Shown here piece by piece: positions 24,574 to 34,690 of a stretch of 64,000 bases of DNA. The notes beneath the pieces were generated by a model that saw only the letters and a program-made list of their open reading frames with translations, was not told the origin of the DNA and searched no databases. Within the stretch, counting starts at the first letter, position 1; every line of letters starts with the position of its first letter. This DNA comes from Choricystis sp. odSpoLacu1 (lineage: Eukaryota; Chlorophyta; Trebouxiophyceae): the NCBI GenBank assembly GCA_958009055.1, contig OY253653.1, positions 868,001 to 932,000 of the forward strand, given 5' to 3'. The position numbers and the translations under genes were made by a program.

Positions 24574-25117
24574 ACGGGCGCCTGGTGGTGTGTGTTTCTT
24601 GGCTTTTCGTGTTTTTTTTTTTCATCGTCCCCCCTCCCCCCCGTTGTTTCGTTTGCCCCCCTCCCGTCCCCCCCTCCCCCCCCCCCCCCCTACCCCCCGT
24701 CACTTGAATTTCAAAAGCCCATCCCTAAGCAAACAACCCCTAACAAAACAAAATCTTCCTTCCACCGACGCACAAACGCTGGAAACGCCTTCCCCCTCTG
24801 CCTCCCCCCTTTTTTCCCACTATTTTCTCCGGGAAAAAAAACAAACAATCAAAACAAAAAGCCACACGCCACGCACCCCCCTCTGCACACACCGCGCCAA
24901 ACCCCCCCTCGTAGGTGGCTGCGCGTGGGCGGCGGTGTGTGTATGGCTCGTTTTTTTTTTTTTCCGCACGCCTCCCCCCCCTTTGCACACCCTTTTGTAA
25001 CACACACGCACGCACCGCCCCCGCCCCTCGTTGGCGCAAGGCGTGTCTGCCATCACACACATACTGTCTCTGGTCACTTTCTGCCTCTCTTCCTACACAA
25101 TTTAAAAACAATCCCTT
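24574..25117. other. Intergenic region between convergent RbcX and DNL genes
   Basis: No coding sequence seen. C-rich and A-rich blocks (24655-24695, 24830-24860) and a T-run (24951-24963). TGTAA at 24996-25000 could be a poly(A) signal for RbcX but lies over 400 nt past its stop. Confidence 0.5.
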
Positions 25118-25666
25118 TCACTCGCGCTCCGGCCGCCCCGCCTCCTCCCGCGGCGGCGACGCAGGCGCCAGCGCCGCCTCCTCCCCAAACGTCAGCACCT
25201 CCCCCGGCTCCACCTTGGCCAGCGCGGCCGCCGCGTTCTCGGGGAACCGGACTTCATCGATCAACTTTAACTCGTCCTTGACATTGTGCCACGAGCCGCA
25301 CTCGCCGCACTGCAGAAACACGGTGCCCCTGTCCCAGGCACGCGGGTTGACAGTTCTTTCTGTCCTGCCGTCGCACTTGTTGCAGGTGAAGGCGACCAGG
25401 CGGGAGCGGCGCGGGCGGGGCAGCGCGATGGAGGCGCCGCTGTCAGTGTCGGAGGCGTCGGAGGCGTCGTCAGACGCAAAGGACAGGGGTAGGATGGATG
25501 TGGTGTCGTCATCATCAGGAGGCAGGGGCAGGGAGGTGGGCGGGAGGGCGCGTGCGAGGCGGGGAGTGACAGCGGGGCGACGCATGGCGACACGCGGCGG
25601 TGGGCGCGTGGCGCGTGTGGCCGCGGCACGGGCTGGTGCGCACGCCACGGCACGCATTGCATGCAT
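25118..25666 (-). CDS. DNL-type zinc finger protein (HSP70 escort, Zim17/HEP family), organellar
   Basis: DNL/Zim17 proteins keep organellar HSP70 soluble and stimulate it. Single exon, 182 aa from the ATG at 25666. The first 55 residues are Arg/Ala/Pro-rich without acids, an import leader; an acidic linker follows. The domain carries CNKC and CGEC, two Cys pairs that bind one zinc, inside FTCNKCDGRTERTVNP and VFLQCGECGSWHNVKD. The hallmark D-N-L tripeptide appears as DEL (KDELKLIDE), a known type of variation. Plants have both plastid and mitochondrial members; the leader does not decide which. No intron. Confidence 0.88.
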   Translation of the reverse strand: MHAMRAVACAPARAAATRATRPPPRVAMRRPAVTPRLARALPPTSLPLPPDDDDTTSILPLSFASDDASDASDTDSGASIALPRPRRSRLVAFTCNKCDGRTERTVNPRAWDRGTVFLQCGECGSWHNVKDELKLIDEVRFPENAAAALAKVEPGEVLTFGEEAALAPASPPREEAGRPERE

Positions 25667-25857
25667 TGTCGCGTGTCGACGGGGGAATGTTGTGAGTGAC
25701 GACTGTTTTTGGTGTGTCGATAAACAACGAAGTTGAAGTGGAGTCTGCGAGAACGAAACAAAGAAAACGCCACCACCAGCATCGAAAAAAACCATCAACC
25801 CCACACATCACCATCAAAAGCACATCAAACGCAGTTTCACCACCATCCCATCTCCAT

Positions 25858-27838
25858 TCACCCGCGCCCCGACACCATGGGCGGCGGCCGCTCGCTGGGG
25901 AAGACGGGCGGCAGCGGGCGCTCGGACGGCAGCGTGCGCGGCGGCCGCCGCGCGCGCGGCTTGGGCCGCCGCGTGATGACGGGCGGGGCGGACCGGACAG
26001 CGGTCAGCCTGTCTGCCGCGGCGTGGCCTGCGAGGCCGGCGCCGGCGCCGATGGCGGCCACGGCGGCCGCCTTGAAAGCGACGCGGGCGGCGGCACCGAC
26101 CGCGCGCGCGGTGGCGCCCACAGCCACAGTCGACGCGCCCATGGTGGCGCCGGCAGCCGCGGTGGAGGCGCCCACCGCGGCGACAGGCGCACCCACAATG
26201 AAGCGCACGAGGGAGAAGGTCGTGCGCACGACAGAGGCCAGCGCGCTGCGCCGCGGCGGGGGCGTCGCCGCCACTGCCTCCACCCTGGGCACCACGGGCA
26301 CAACCACCGGGTGGTGCCTGGCCGGCGCGGGAGACGCAGGCGCAGGCGGCGGCGGCGCCAGCGCGGACGCCGCGGGGGCGGCCGGCCTGCGCGGCGGCGG
26401 CTTGCCGCCGCGAGGGGGCGACTTGGTGCCCCCCAGCCTGAACCTGCCCAAGTCCAGTTTGCCGCCAAAGGACGGATCAAAGCCGTAACGGGAGGAGGCG
26501 GCGGCGGCGGCAGCGTCGTCGTCCGCGGCAGCAGCAGTGGACGCTGGCGGCAGGGCGCGCGGCGGCGACAACGGTGCCAGCGACGCCAGCGACGACCGGG
26601 AAGACGCGCGCGACCGTGCGAATCTGCCGGACGCGGAGGGAGGGAGCGGCGGCACGGCGGAGCGCCAGCGGGAGCGGGAGGGCGCGTTTTTGTCGGTCGG
26701 CGCGGTGTGCGCCGACGCCGCCGACGCAGACGCGCGGGCCGTGCCCCACCCCCAGCCCCCCGACCCGGGACGCTTGCCCGCGGGCGAGCGCAGGCTCCAG
26801 CGGGAGGGGCCTGCGCCGCCGCCGCCGCCAGGGGAGGGAGACGCTGAGCGCAGCCCCGGCCGCGAGTCGCGCCACACACTCGCGCGTGGCGGCGACCGCG
26901 GCGACCGCCGCCCCCCCGCCGACGATGCAGACCAGGCACCCGCGGCGCCGGGCGACGTGACGCGCGAGGGGACGGGCAGGGGGCGCGCGTCCGCGCCGCG
27001 CGAGGGGGGCGGCGACGCGAGCCCGCGCGGCGTCGTGGCCGACGCGGGCGACGCGTTGATTTCACAGAAAGTGACGACGTCGCGCATGACGTCCTGTAGA
27101 GTGGGTGGGGTGGAGGGAAGTGAGGCGGCAGGCACAGGCAAAACAAGGCAGTCGCGGGGGGAGGCACAGACGAAGCGGGACGCGGACGCGGCGTCGCGCG
27201 AAAATCGAGCGCGCGCGCGCGCGCGCGCGCGCTCGTGTCCGCTTCTCCGTCTCTCTCCCTGCCTCTGGCCTAGGGTTGCCACCCAGCCACCCGCTCGCAC
27301 ACTTACCTTGCCAAACACGACGGCCGGCAGCCCCGCCCGCGTGACGAGGGCCAGCTCGCGGCGCAGCGCGTCGACCGCACTCAGCGCGACGGCGCGGTCG
27401 TCGGTGTCGCCGCCGCCGCGGGGGAGGGAGGCCAGCTCGCGCAGCTTTTCTTCCAGGAGCTCGAGTTGGTCGCTGGAGGGAGAGGGGAAGAAGGGCGGGG
27501 TGAGAGAGAGGGTGCGTCCAAGGCGCGGCATCGTGCGAAATTGAGTTTCCGTGCCCCCCGGCGCGGCATCATGCGAAATTGAGTTTCCGTGCCCCCCGGC
27601 GCGGCACCGCGTCTCCTCGCCCACACATCACCAGCCCTCTCTCTCACACACGCACTCACCGAGTCGCCAGCAGCGCCTCCCGCTCCCTGTCCGCGGACGA
27701 GGGGTCCAGCTCCAGGGACGACGAAATCGGGTGCGACGCCTGCACCGCCGACCGCAGGCGCGCCTCCAGCGCGCACGTGCGCTCCAGGGCGGCGTGCAGG
27801 CCCAAGGTCTCGGCGTCTGCGTATTCGGGGGGTTCCAT
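25858..27838 (-). CDS. Unrecognised protein: coiled-coil N-terminus, Ser/Arg/Pro-rich middle, Ala/Val-rich hydrophobic stretch
   Basis: Three exons: 27838-27660, 27472-27307 and 27093-25858 (526 aa), phases consistent. Donors GTGAGT and GTAAGT; acceptors TCCAG and CTACAG. The first about 120 residues alternate Leu, Glu and Arg (DQLELLEEKLRELASL, RRELALVTRAGLP), as in a coiled coil. A long basic disordered part follows with many SPR and RSP motifs, then YGFDPSFGGKLDLGRFRLGG. Near the C-terminus is a Leu/Val/Ala-rich block (VVRTTFSLVRFIVGAPVAAV and Ala/Gly repeats) that could be a membrane-associated hairpin. The tail is again basic and rich in Pro. I do not recognise the family. The gene is real by codon phase across introns and the length of its frame. 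Confidence 0.7.
27523..27608. repeat. Tandem repeat, 38-bp unit, about 2.3 copies, inside an intron
   Basis: The unit starts GCGCGGCATC and includes TGCGAAATTGAGTTTCCGTG. Copies begin at 27523, 27561 and (partial) 27599 with one mismatch. It lies in intron 1 of the unrecognised gene. Confidence 0.85.
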
Positions 27839-27923
27839 GATGGTGAGGGGAGGGGAGGGATAGAGAGGAAAGGGAAAAGGCGCGAGCCGCGAGTGTGAGT
27901 TTGATTTTTGCAACGCTCTCTCT

Positions 27924-30156
27924 TCACTCACCCTGCCGCCGCAGCGTCTCCGCTCCACCCCCCCTGTGCGTCCACACATTACCCGGCCGCACCGCCACCG
28001 CGCCCGTCGACTCCAGAAAGGCGCGCGTGGCGTCCGCGTTGCCCGAGTTGAGGCGCACGCGCTCAAACTTGGGGCGCCGCCCGCCGCGCTGGGGAGGGGG
28101 GGGCGCGCTGCTGCCACCGCCACCACTCCCCGCTTTGACCCGGGGCGGCGCTTTGCGGCCGCACGCTTCGCAGCGCAGGGCGGATGGCGCGTTCAACAGG
28201 GTACAGCCAGAGCACGGCCACGCGGCGGCGGCCGCCGCGGTCGCGAGCGCCGCGGCGGCCGCCCCCTCGTCGAGCAACCCCGCCGCCGCCGCCGCCCCCG
28301 TCAACTCGTCCCGCCTCGCCCCCGCGGGCAGCAGGGCCACCATGTCGGGCAGCAGGTGGGCGAGGCCTGCGTCCAGGACGACGGAGAGGTAGGCGTCGGG
28401 AGTGAGCCTGCCCGCTGCATACCCGGCCGCCGCGTCCTTAAACGCGGCCGCCCTGCCACTATCCCCGCCTATCGCGTCATTGACGGCGGCCAACAAGGCT
28501 CTGTTGGCGTCTCTCAGGGCGATGGACACGCCAGTGGCGCCGCCGACGGCGCCGGGGAGGGCGGGGAACGCGTCGGCGGAGGGCGGCGGCGGAGGGTGTG
28601 CGGAAGAAGAAGCGCCACCCGACCGGGCGGCTGCAGCGAACGCGGCTGCTCCCGTCGCTGTCGGACGGGACGTGCTCACAGCCAGCGCGGGGAAGGAGTC
28701 CTCAAGCGACTGCGGTGGCTGCTGCGGCGGCGGCGGGGGGGGGCGCGCGCGCGGGTGGCCGCCGACCCACCCCCCAGCGCTGGGAACGCGGACGCGGGGG
28801 GAGGGGCAGGCCGCGACCCACGTGACCCTGCCACCATGGGCGGCCTCACGGGTTGGCGAGGGCGGGACGCGCCCGGCAGCGCGGGAAAGTATTCTCGCCG
28901 CACCCCGCCCCGCACGCCGCCGCCGCCGCCACCTGCTGCCGCGCTCCAGTGGCCGCCGCCCGCGCCGCCAGTCAGCATCGGACGCCCCCCCAGGGCGGCA
29001 GGGAAGTCGGACTCGGTCAGCACAGGGGAGCGCGTGCGTGGGGGCGGGGGAGGAGGGTCGGCGGGAGCGACCACCTCCACCCCTCCTCCTCCGCTTCCGC
29101 CTCTGCCCCCCCCGTCTGGGGGCCGGCCCCCCCACCCCCGTCGATCCAGCACCCGCAACCACCCCCCCCCCTCGGCCGAAACTGAACATCAATGGGGATC
29201 GTCAACGCGGCGCGCCGCTCCGCGCGGGACGTCGCCCCCACCTCCCCACCATGCTCCCGCGCCGCGTGCGCCGCCAGCTCGGCCGCACTGCCAAACACGA
29301 CAAAGCGAGCCGCCACGCAGGCCGCGTGGCGGCAGGCGTGGTGGGCGGTGGAGAAGTGGGCGTCCAGGTCGGCATAGTCCCGAAAATACTCCCATTCCCC
29401 CGGCGCCGCCCTCCTGCACAGGAAGCAGTGTTCGTGCTGGGTCTGCATGTGGGTGAAGAGTTCGGCGTCGGAGTAAAAGCGCTTGCGGCAGAAGGCGCAG
29501 GGGGGGTGGCCTTTGAACCCGGCAGCAGCCAGTGGGCCGCCCACATCGCCAGACGCGTTGTGGCGGGACAGGGACGCCTCAGTGTACACCTGCTGCTCAG
29601 ACGCAAACACTTTGCGGCCGTCCAGGCACACGCCGCACAGGTGGAGGCCTCGCTCCCGCAGCGCGGCGCGCAGCGCCCTCATGGTGGGGAAGCGGGGGGG
29701 GCGGTGTGGGGCGCGATTCGAGTCGCCTCCTCGCCGGCCGCTGCCACCAACACCGCCGTCACCACCACCCTCCATCAAGGCGGCGTGGGTCAGGGCGGTC
29801 AGCGCCTTCATGTCGCCCCAGTGGCGCTGGTCGTCGAAAAACGCGTTGGCTGCGGCCAGCCGCCACACGCCGTCCCCCGCGTCCGCCCGGGCGCGCGGTC
29901 CCGCATAGTCGGAGGGCACAGGGCCTCCCCGCCGCGTCACGTACAGGGCGTCCGACTCGGAGCGGCACACGACGCAGCGGAGGTCTTGCAGCACGATGCG
30001 CAGGCGCAGCGCGCACTTGGAGCAGGCTTCGTCGTGGCCGCACGCCGGCACGCCCACGTGGTACAGAGGTTCGGCGCACACGACGCAGAGGGGGCCGTCC
30101 GCGGTGGTGGGGGAGCGGGGGGGCGGGATGCCGGGGGGCGGGCCGCGAGGCGGCAT
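27924..30156 (-). CDS. ZNF598: E3 ubiquitin ligase ZNF598/Hel2 (ribosome collision sensor)
   Basis: Ubiquitinates 40S proteins of collided ribosomes. From ATG 30156: RING finger (CVVCAEPLYHVGVPACGHDE...CRLRC-type spacing ending CVVC), then CGVCLDGRKVF, FKGHPPCAFCRKRFYSDAEL with HMQTQHEHCFLC, and the HACRHAACVAARFVVF/ELAAHAAREH C2H2-type fingers, then SRAERRAALTIPIDVQF. The C-terminal half has several FPAL motifs (ESDFPAALGG, REYFPALPG, SAFPALGG, DSFPALAV, DAFPALPG) typical of the family, and a RanBP2-type zinc finger (WPCSGCTLLNAPSALRCEAC). The frame changes in or near C10 (29162-29171) with neighbouring C-runs, and at G9 (28735-28743). Net repair gives about 742 aa. No introns. Confidence 0.88.
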
Positions 30157-30373
30157 GGTTGTGTGGGGGAATTCAGGCGGAGGTGCCACCACACAGGCCG
30201 TGTGAGGGGGTGGAGAGAAAGGCCAAAGTTGTGCGAGTGCGAGAATTGGGGGGGCACCAACCCCGCGCAGGGCAGCAGAGACGCCACAAAAATGGTCGAT
30301 CAGTGTCGTTCTTTGTTTCGTCACAGTCTTCTTTTTCCGACCCTCACTCTCTCAAACGCACAAACCAAAACAC

Positions 30374-31317
30374 TCAGACCACCTCCTTGCACCTAAACGA
30401 CCTCGCCACCGCGTCCAGCGTGGCCCCCTGGTCCGCCGCCGCCCGCCCCGCGTCCGCCTGGAGGCGCAGTTCGTAGCGCCGCCCGCCCGCGACGCCCACC
30501 ACCGTCCTGTACGTGCGCGCCCACTCGACTTCACCCCCCGCATCCACGTCGGCCTGGGTGACGGCCAACTGGTTGCGGGAGGCGTAGGATTCAATGGCGA
30601 ACGTCAGATCGAAATAGGTTTTGCCGTCGTCGGCCGTGCGTTCACTCGCCGCCACGACGCGCCCCCCGCCGCTTCACACCCAGCCGCGTGGACATCAACT
30701 CCGTCAGGTACTGCGTCAGTGTCGCCTCCGCTGCAGCGGATGGAGGGCCCAGGTCGGCCACTGACGCGTAGCGCGAGGTGGAGGGGGAGGAGATGGTGAC
30801 GAACAAGTTTTCTTCGACGTCCAGGGGGGAGCGGTAGGCGGCATCGTTGCCCGCGGTCTGTGTGTGTGTGTGTGTGTGTGTGCGTGTGTGTGTGAGGGGA
30901 GGGCGGATCGATGCGTTTTTCGGACGGGGTGTGGGTGGCAAAGGGGGAAGGATAGGACAGACGGCGGGTGTCCCCCAATTCGCGAGCCGCCTCCCTTCCC
31001 CCCCTCCCTCCCTCTCCTCCTCCCCCCCACCCACTCCCTCTCACCGTCACAGCCAGCCAGTCGTCCGGATAGAAAAAGTAGTAGCCGTCCAGCTTGTCTT
31101 CATGCACGCGGAAGCCGGGAGGGGCGTCGATGAAGGCGCGGGCGGGGGGGGTGGCCACCACTCCATTCCCCAGCCCGGCCACCGCCAACGCACCCGCCAG
31201 GCTGGCCAGCAGGCTGCGGCGGGACGGGGGGGCAGGGGGAGGCGGGGGGACGCGGGAAGGGGGGCATGCGCGTGGCCCCGTTGTGGCAGCGGCGCGCTGC
31301 GGCGCGGCGTGCTGCAT
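30374..31317 (-). CDS. PsbP-domain protein, thylakoid lumen
   Basis: Two exons, 31317-31045 and 30857-30374 (about 251 aa). The leader is bipartite: a Pro/Ala/Arg transit part, then SRRSLLASLAGALAVAGLG with twin arginines and a hydrophobic core ending ATPPARA, consistent with Tat export to the lumen. The mature part has the PsbP pattern: GYYFFYPDDWLAVT-TAGNDAAYRSPLDVEENLFV, SSPSTSRYASVADLGPP, YLTELMSTRLG, then ERTADDGKTYFDL and a basic C-terminus. It is either a PsbP-like or PPD protein; the oxygen-evolving PsbP itself is less likely because of the Tat signal plus YLTELMSTRLG type. A one-base excess in a C6 run (30662-30667) breaks the frame just before VVAASERT. The intron ends in a long CA tract. 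Confidence 0.85.
30859..30893. repeat. (TG)n / (CA)n tract adjoining the PsbP-like intron acceptor
   Basis: About 35 nt of near-perfect TG on the + strand, i.e. a CA tract directly upstream of the acceptor on the coding strand. Confidence 0.9.
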
Positions 31318-31472
31318 TGGAGGAAGGAGGGGTTGGTGCGAGAGAGGGAGGTGTGATTGCAGCACAGCTATCGCGGTGCAGCAAACAAGGAATGATGGAA
31401 ACGAAGGAGCGAAGTGTGTTTTTTTTAACAAAAACACCTTTAACCGAGAAAACAAAAAACCACCCTCTCTCA

Positions 31473-32167
31473 CTAAGTGTACCCGTTGTTGGGGTTGTCC
31501 AGCAGCGCCGACCGCTTGGCCCACCTGTGAGGCGCCCCCACCATGGGGGGCGGGCCGGCCGGGGCGGCTTCCGCGGCCACCGCGGACGGACTGACGTCGA
31601 CGGACGAGACATCGACAAACCGGGTGTTGGTCCCCCCCACCACCATGCCCCCCCTGCGTGCGTCGCGGGGCCAGTACTTGATGTCGTACACGCGGTCGGG
31701 GCGGGCGTGCGGGATGATGGGCTGGACGGGCGGGTTGCTGTGGAGAGGTTGGAAAAGGGGATCGAGGTGGGCGAGGGCGAGCGTTGTTTTTTTTGCGGCG
31801 CCCCCCCGCACACGCCTTCCCCTCTTCCACACTCACGCTGGTGCATGCTTGCGCCACTCCCCCGTCTTGTGCAGGTAGGTCTGGAACTCGGGCGTGGACG
31901 CGACGCCGGTGACCTGGGGTGTGGAAAGAGGGCAGGCGTGGTGGGTTTGTTTTTGTTTCACGGGCGCACTCCCGCCCACGACTCGCCACTACCGTGCCGT
32001 GCGGCGAGCGGCAGGGAAAGAGAGAGAAGGCGGTGGGGCAGACTCGCGCCCCGCGCGCGCCACGCTCTCGCGGCTGCGCCTTTCCTGACGCGCACACACA
32101 CACACGCACTCACCCGCCACGGCTGCAGCCGCTGCAGCAGCTTGGCCAGGGCGCCCTCCTTTGCCAT
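31473..32167 (-). CDS. NDUFA7: NDUFA7/B14.5a-like complex I accessory subunit
   Basis: Three exons: 32167-32114, 31913-31837 and 31737-31473 (131 aa). Donors are GTGAGT at both introns; acceptors CCCCAG and CCACAG; phases agree. The protein opens ALAKLLQRLQPW, continues TPEFQTYLHKTGEWRK, then NPPVQPIIPHARPDRVYDIKYWPRDARR and ends RWAKRSALLDNPNNGY. This follows animal and plant B14.5a (LIQRLRNW near the start, PPPKLP, YYxxRDGRR in the middle, RW near the end). No membrane span, as expected for a peripheral matrix-arm subunit. Similarity is patchy, so the name is moderate. Confidence 0.6.
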
Positions 32168-32330
32168 GGCGAGGAGAGGAGGGAGGAGGCGCGGAAAAGT
32201 GGGGAGGAGTTTCTCTCTTTTTTCGCAGGAGTGAAGCGAACCACAATCACGCGCCATTCCTCTGGAACGCGCGACGCGCGGCACACACACCCTCCGCCGC
32301 CTCTCGCGGCTGCACACACACACACCACCA
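32168..32330. promoter_or_regulatory. Divergent intergenic region, NDUFA7-like / ARL1
   Basis: 163 bp between start codons. Contains a CA-rich stretch directly before the ARL1 ATG. Bidirectional promoter inferred from spacing. Confidence 0.45.
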
Positions 32331-33143
32331 ATGGGGCTGTGGCTGTCCCGCCTGACCGCCCTGTTTGGCGGCGACCAGGAGGCGCGCATCCTCGTCCTCG
32401 GCCTGGACAACGCGGGCAAGACCACCATTCTGTGTGAGTGTGGGTGGGGAGGGGGAAGGAGAGTGTGTGTGGCATGATTGAAGCAGGGCGTGCGGCGTGG
32501 GGACGAGCGTGTGGGAGAGGGGCGCGGCGGGGGCGATGGGCACGGGACGCGCGCGCTTTCCAACCCTTCCCCTTCCTTCCACACACACCACACACACAGA
32601 CCGCCTCCAGGTCGGCGAAGTCGTGTCCACCATTCCCAGTGAGTGATTTCTTGATTTGGAGAGAGAGAGAGAGGAGTGTGGCTGTGTGTGCAGCACTCAC
32701 TCCACTCCAAACCACACCACCCACACCAACCCCCAGCCATCGGCTTCAACGTCGAGACCGTCACCTACAAAAACATAAAGTTCCAGGTGTGGGACTTGGG
32801 GGGCCAAACCTCGATTCGACCCTACTGGAGGTGCTACTTTCCAAACACGCACGCCGTGATCTACGTCGTCGACGCGGCCGACGTCGACCGTGTCGCCACC
32901 GCGGCCGCCGAGTTTCACGCCCTGCTGGAGGAGGATGAACTGAAGGGCGCGGCCGTCCTTGTCTACGCCAACAAGCAGGACCTCCCCGGCGCGCTGGATG
33001 ACGCGGCGGTCGCGGCGGCGCTCGGGCTGCCCGCGATCCGGACGCGCGACTGGGCCATTTTCAAGGCGTCCGCCATCAAGGGGGAGGGCCTGTTTGAGGG
33101 GTTGGACTGGTTGAGCGGCGTGCTGAAGGCGCGGAAAGGCTGA
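32331..33143 (+). CDS. ARL1: ARF-like small GTPase ARL1
   Basis: Golgi small GTPase that recruits GRIP-domain tethers. Exons 32331-32433, 32600-32638 and 32737-33143 (182 aa). Both introns begin GTGAGT and split the codons cleanly. All GTPase motifs are present: MG at the start for N-myristoylation, [11 protein letters not shown] (P-loop), [10 protein letters not shown] (switch I), [13 protein letters not shown] (switch II; the [12 protein letters not shown] string distinguishes ARL1 from ARF), [11 protein letters not shown] (NKxD) and ASAIKGEGL. Length matches the family. Confidence 0.95.
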
Positions 33144-33593
33144 GCGCCGTGCGTGGAGCGCGGTGGGGTGGGGGGGGGGGAGGGGGGGGAGAGGGTGGGG
33201 CGGTGGTTGGGGAGGGGGGCGGGGGGGGCGGGAGGGCGTTGCGAGGCGTGTGCTTGCTTGTGTGTCTCTGTCCCTCCCGCTTTTTTTTTGGCTTCTTCCT
33301 TCCCTTGACAACTCGAACCCCTGTAGACATGAGAGAGAGAGGGAGTGGATCCTACCAAACGCAAGAAAAAACGCGGAGGGGAAACGCAGGCGCTTTTTGC
33401 ACAACAAGGAAATCAAAAACACACGCCCGCGCGCACCCCACAAACCCGCCGAGAGGGAAACAAGAAAAACCGACAGGGGACAAGAAAGTGTGGTGCAGGG
33501 GAAAGAAAGGAGGGGTGGGCAGGGAGGGGCGCAGACGCTCGCCCGCACGCCCCCCCCCCCCCTGGTGACCCGACCCCTCTTCCTCTCTCCTCT
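33144..33593. other. Intergenic region between convergent ARL1 and eL36
   Basis: 450 bp with G-rich runs (33166-33240), a short GA tract and A-rich sequence (33355-33500). No open frame or RNA gene that I can support; it holds the two 3' UTRs. Confidence 0.5.
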
Positions 33594-34528
33594 TCACTTC
33601 TTCTTGCGCAGGATGTCGGCCACCTCATCGCGCTTGGCCTTGCCGCGCTTGTGGGTGCCCAGCTTGCGCTTGGTGAACTTGAGGGCGCGCTTCTCGCGGC
33701 CGGTCTGTGTGTGGTGAGAGGGGGCGTTGTCGTGAGCGTGGTTTTCGATCCACCTTCTCTCTCTCTCTTCCCACACGCACACCCACACACCCACACACTC
33801 ACCTTCAGCAGCTCGCCGATGCGCTTCTCGTAGGGCGCCAGGCCGGCGACCTCGCGGATGATCTCGCGCACAACCTTGACGCGCTTGGAGGCGCGCTGTG
33901 TGAGGGGAGGGGAGGGGAGCGGAAAAAAACGTTGGTCGGGGGTGTGTGTTTCGCGTGCTCACCAGCCCCGTGTCCCTCTCGTCCCATCGCGCAGCCCCAC
34001 GCGCTTTGACCCTAGCGCGGGCGCGTGTGGGAGGCGCGACCGCGAGCGCGACGGCCAGCGACAGCGGGCACACCGCAGCCGACGGCTCTCGGGCAGAAAT
34101 GGCAGGCCCTCTCCCCCGCCTCCCCGCCACGCAAGTATGGGCCCTGGCTGCCAAGCAGAGCAAGAGACCAGCTCCAGTGTGTGGCGCCAGCACTCGGGAC
34201 CCGGGGACGCGTGGAGAGGTGTGGGTGCGACAGGCGCGGCAAATTGGCGACGGCGGCCTGATCGCGCTCCGTGCAAAAACGCTCCGCGCGCGCCCTCCAC
34301 CCCGCCTCCTCCCCCGATCTCGACGCCTGGCACGCTCGCAGAGCCAGCTAAAGCGCGCTCCAGGACGGCACGACGTTTGGGGAGAGCAGGAAGGCAGGCA
34401 CACCGCCCGCTCGCCCCCTCTCACGCTTCGCACACACTCACCCCCTTGCGCGCGGCCGGGCGGGCCGTCTTCTCGCGCTTGGTGACGACGTGGCCCTTCT
34501 CGAGGCCAACAGCGATGCCCTTGACCAT
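33594..34528 (-). CDS. RPL36: 60S ribosomal protein eL36
   Basis: Exons 34528-34442, 33895-33803 and 33704-33594 give 96 aa, the usual length. Sequence follows the family: GIAVGLEKGHVVTK, KRVKVVREIIREVAGLAPYEKRIGELLK and REKRALKFTKRKLGTHKRGKAKRDEV. Donors GTGAGT, acceptors CACACAG. Intron 1 is 546 nt, far longer than most introns here, and GC-rich in its middle (see findings). Divergent from RPI with 162 bp between starts. Confidence 0.95.
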
Positions 34529-34690
34529 GGTGAGTGGTTGGAGGGTGGGGACAGGGGCGGGGAGGAGAGGTCGAAAAAATCGACAAAGAGAGTGTGTGCT
34601 GCACCCTGAACCGTGAAAACCACACCCCTCTCTCGTTTTCCGCTTGCATTCTACCTCCGCGCCCCTCTCCAGCCCCCCCTTTTTCATTTT
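34529..34690. promoter_or_regulatory. Divergent intergenic region, eL36 / RPI
   Basis: 162 bp between start codons of a highly expressed ribosomal gene and a plastid metabolic gene. Pyrimidine-rich on the RPI side (34630-34690). Shared promoter inferred. Confidence 0.45.
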
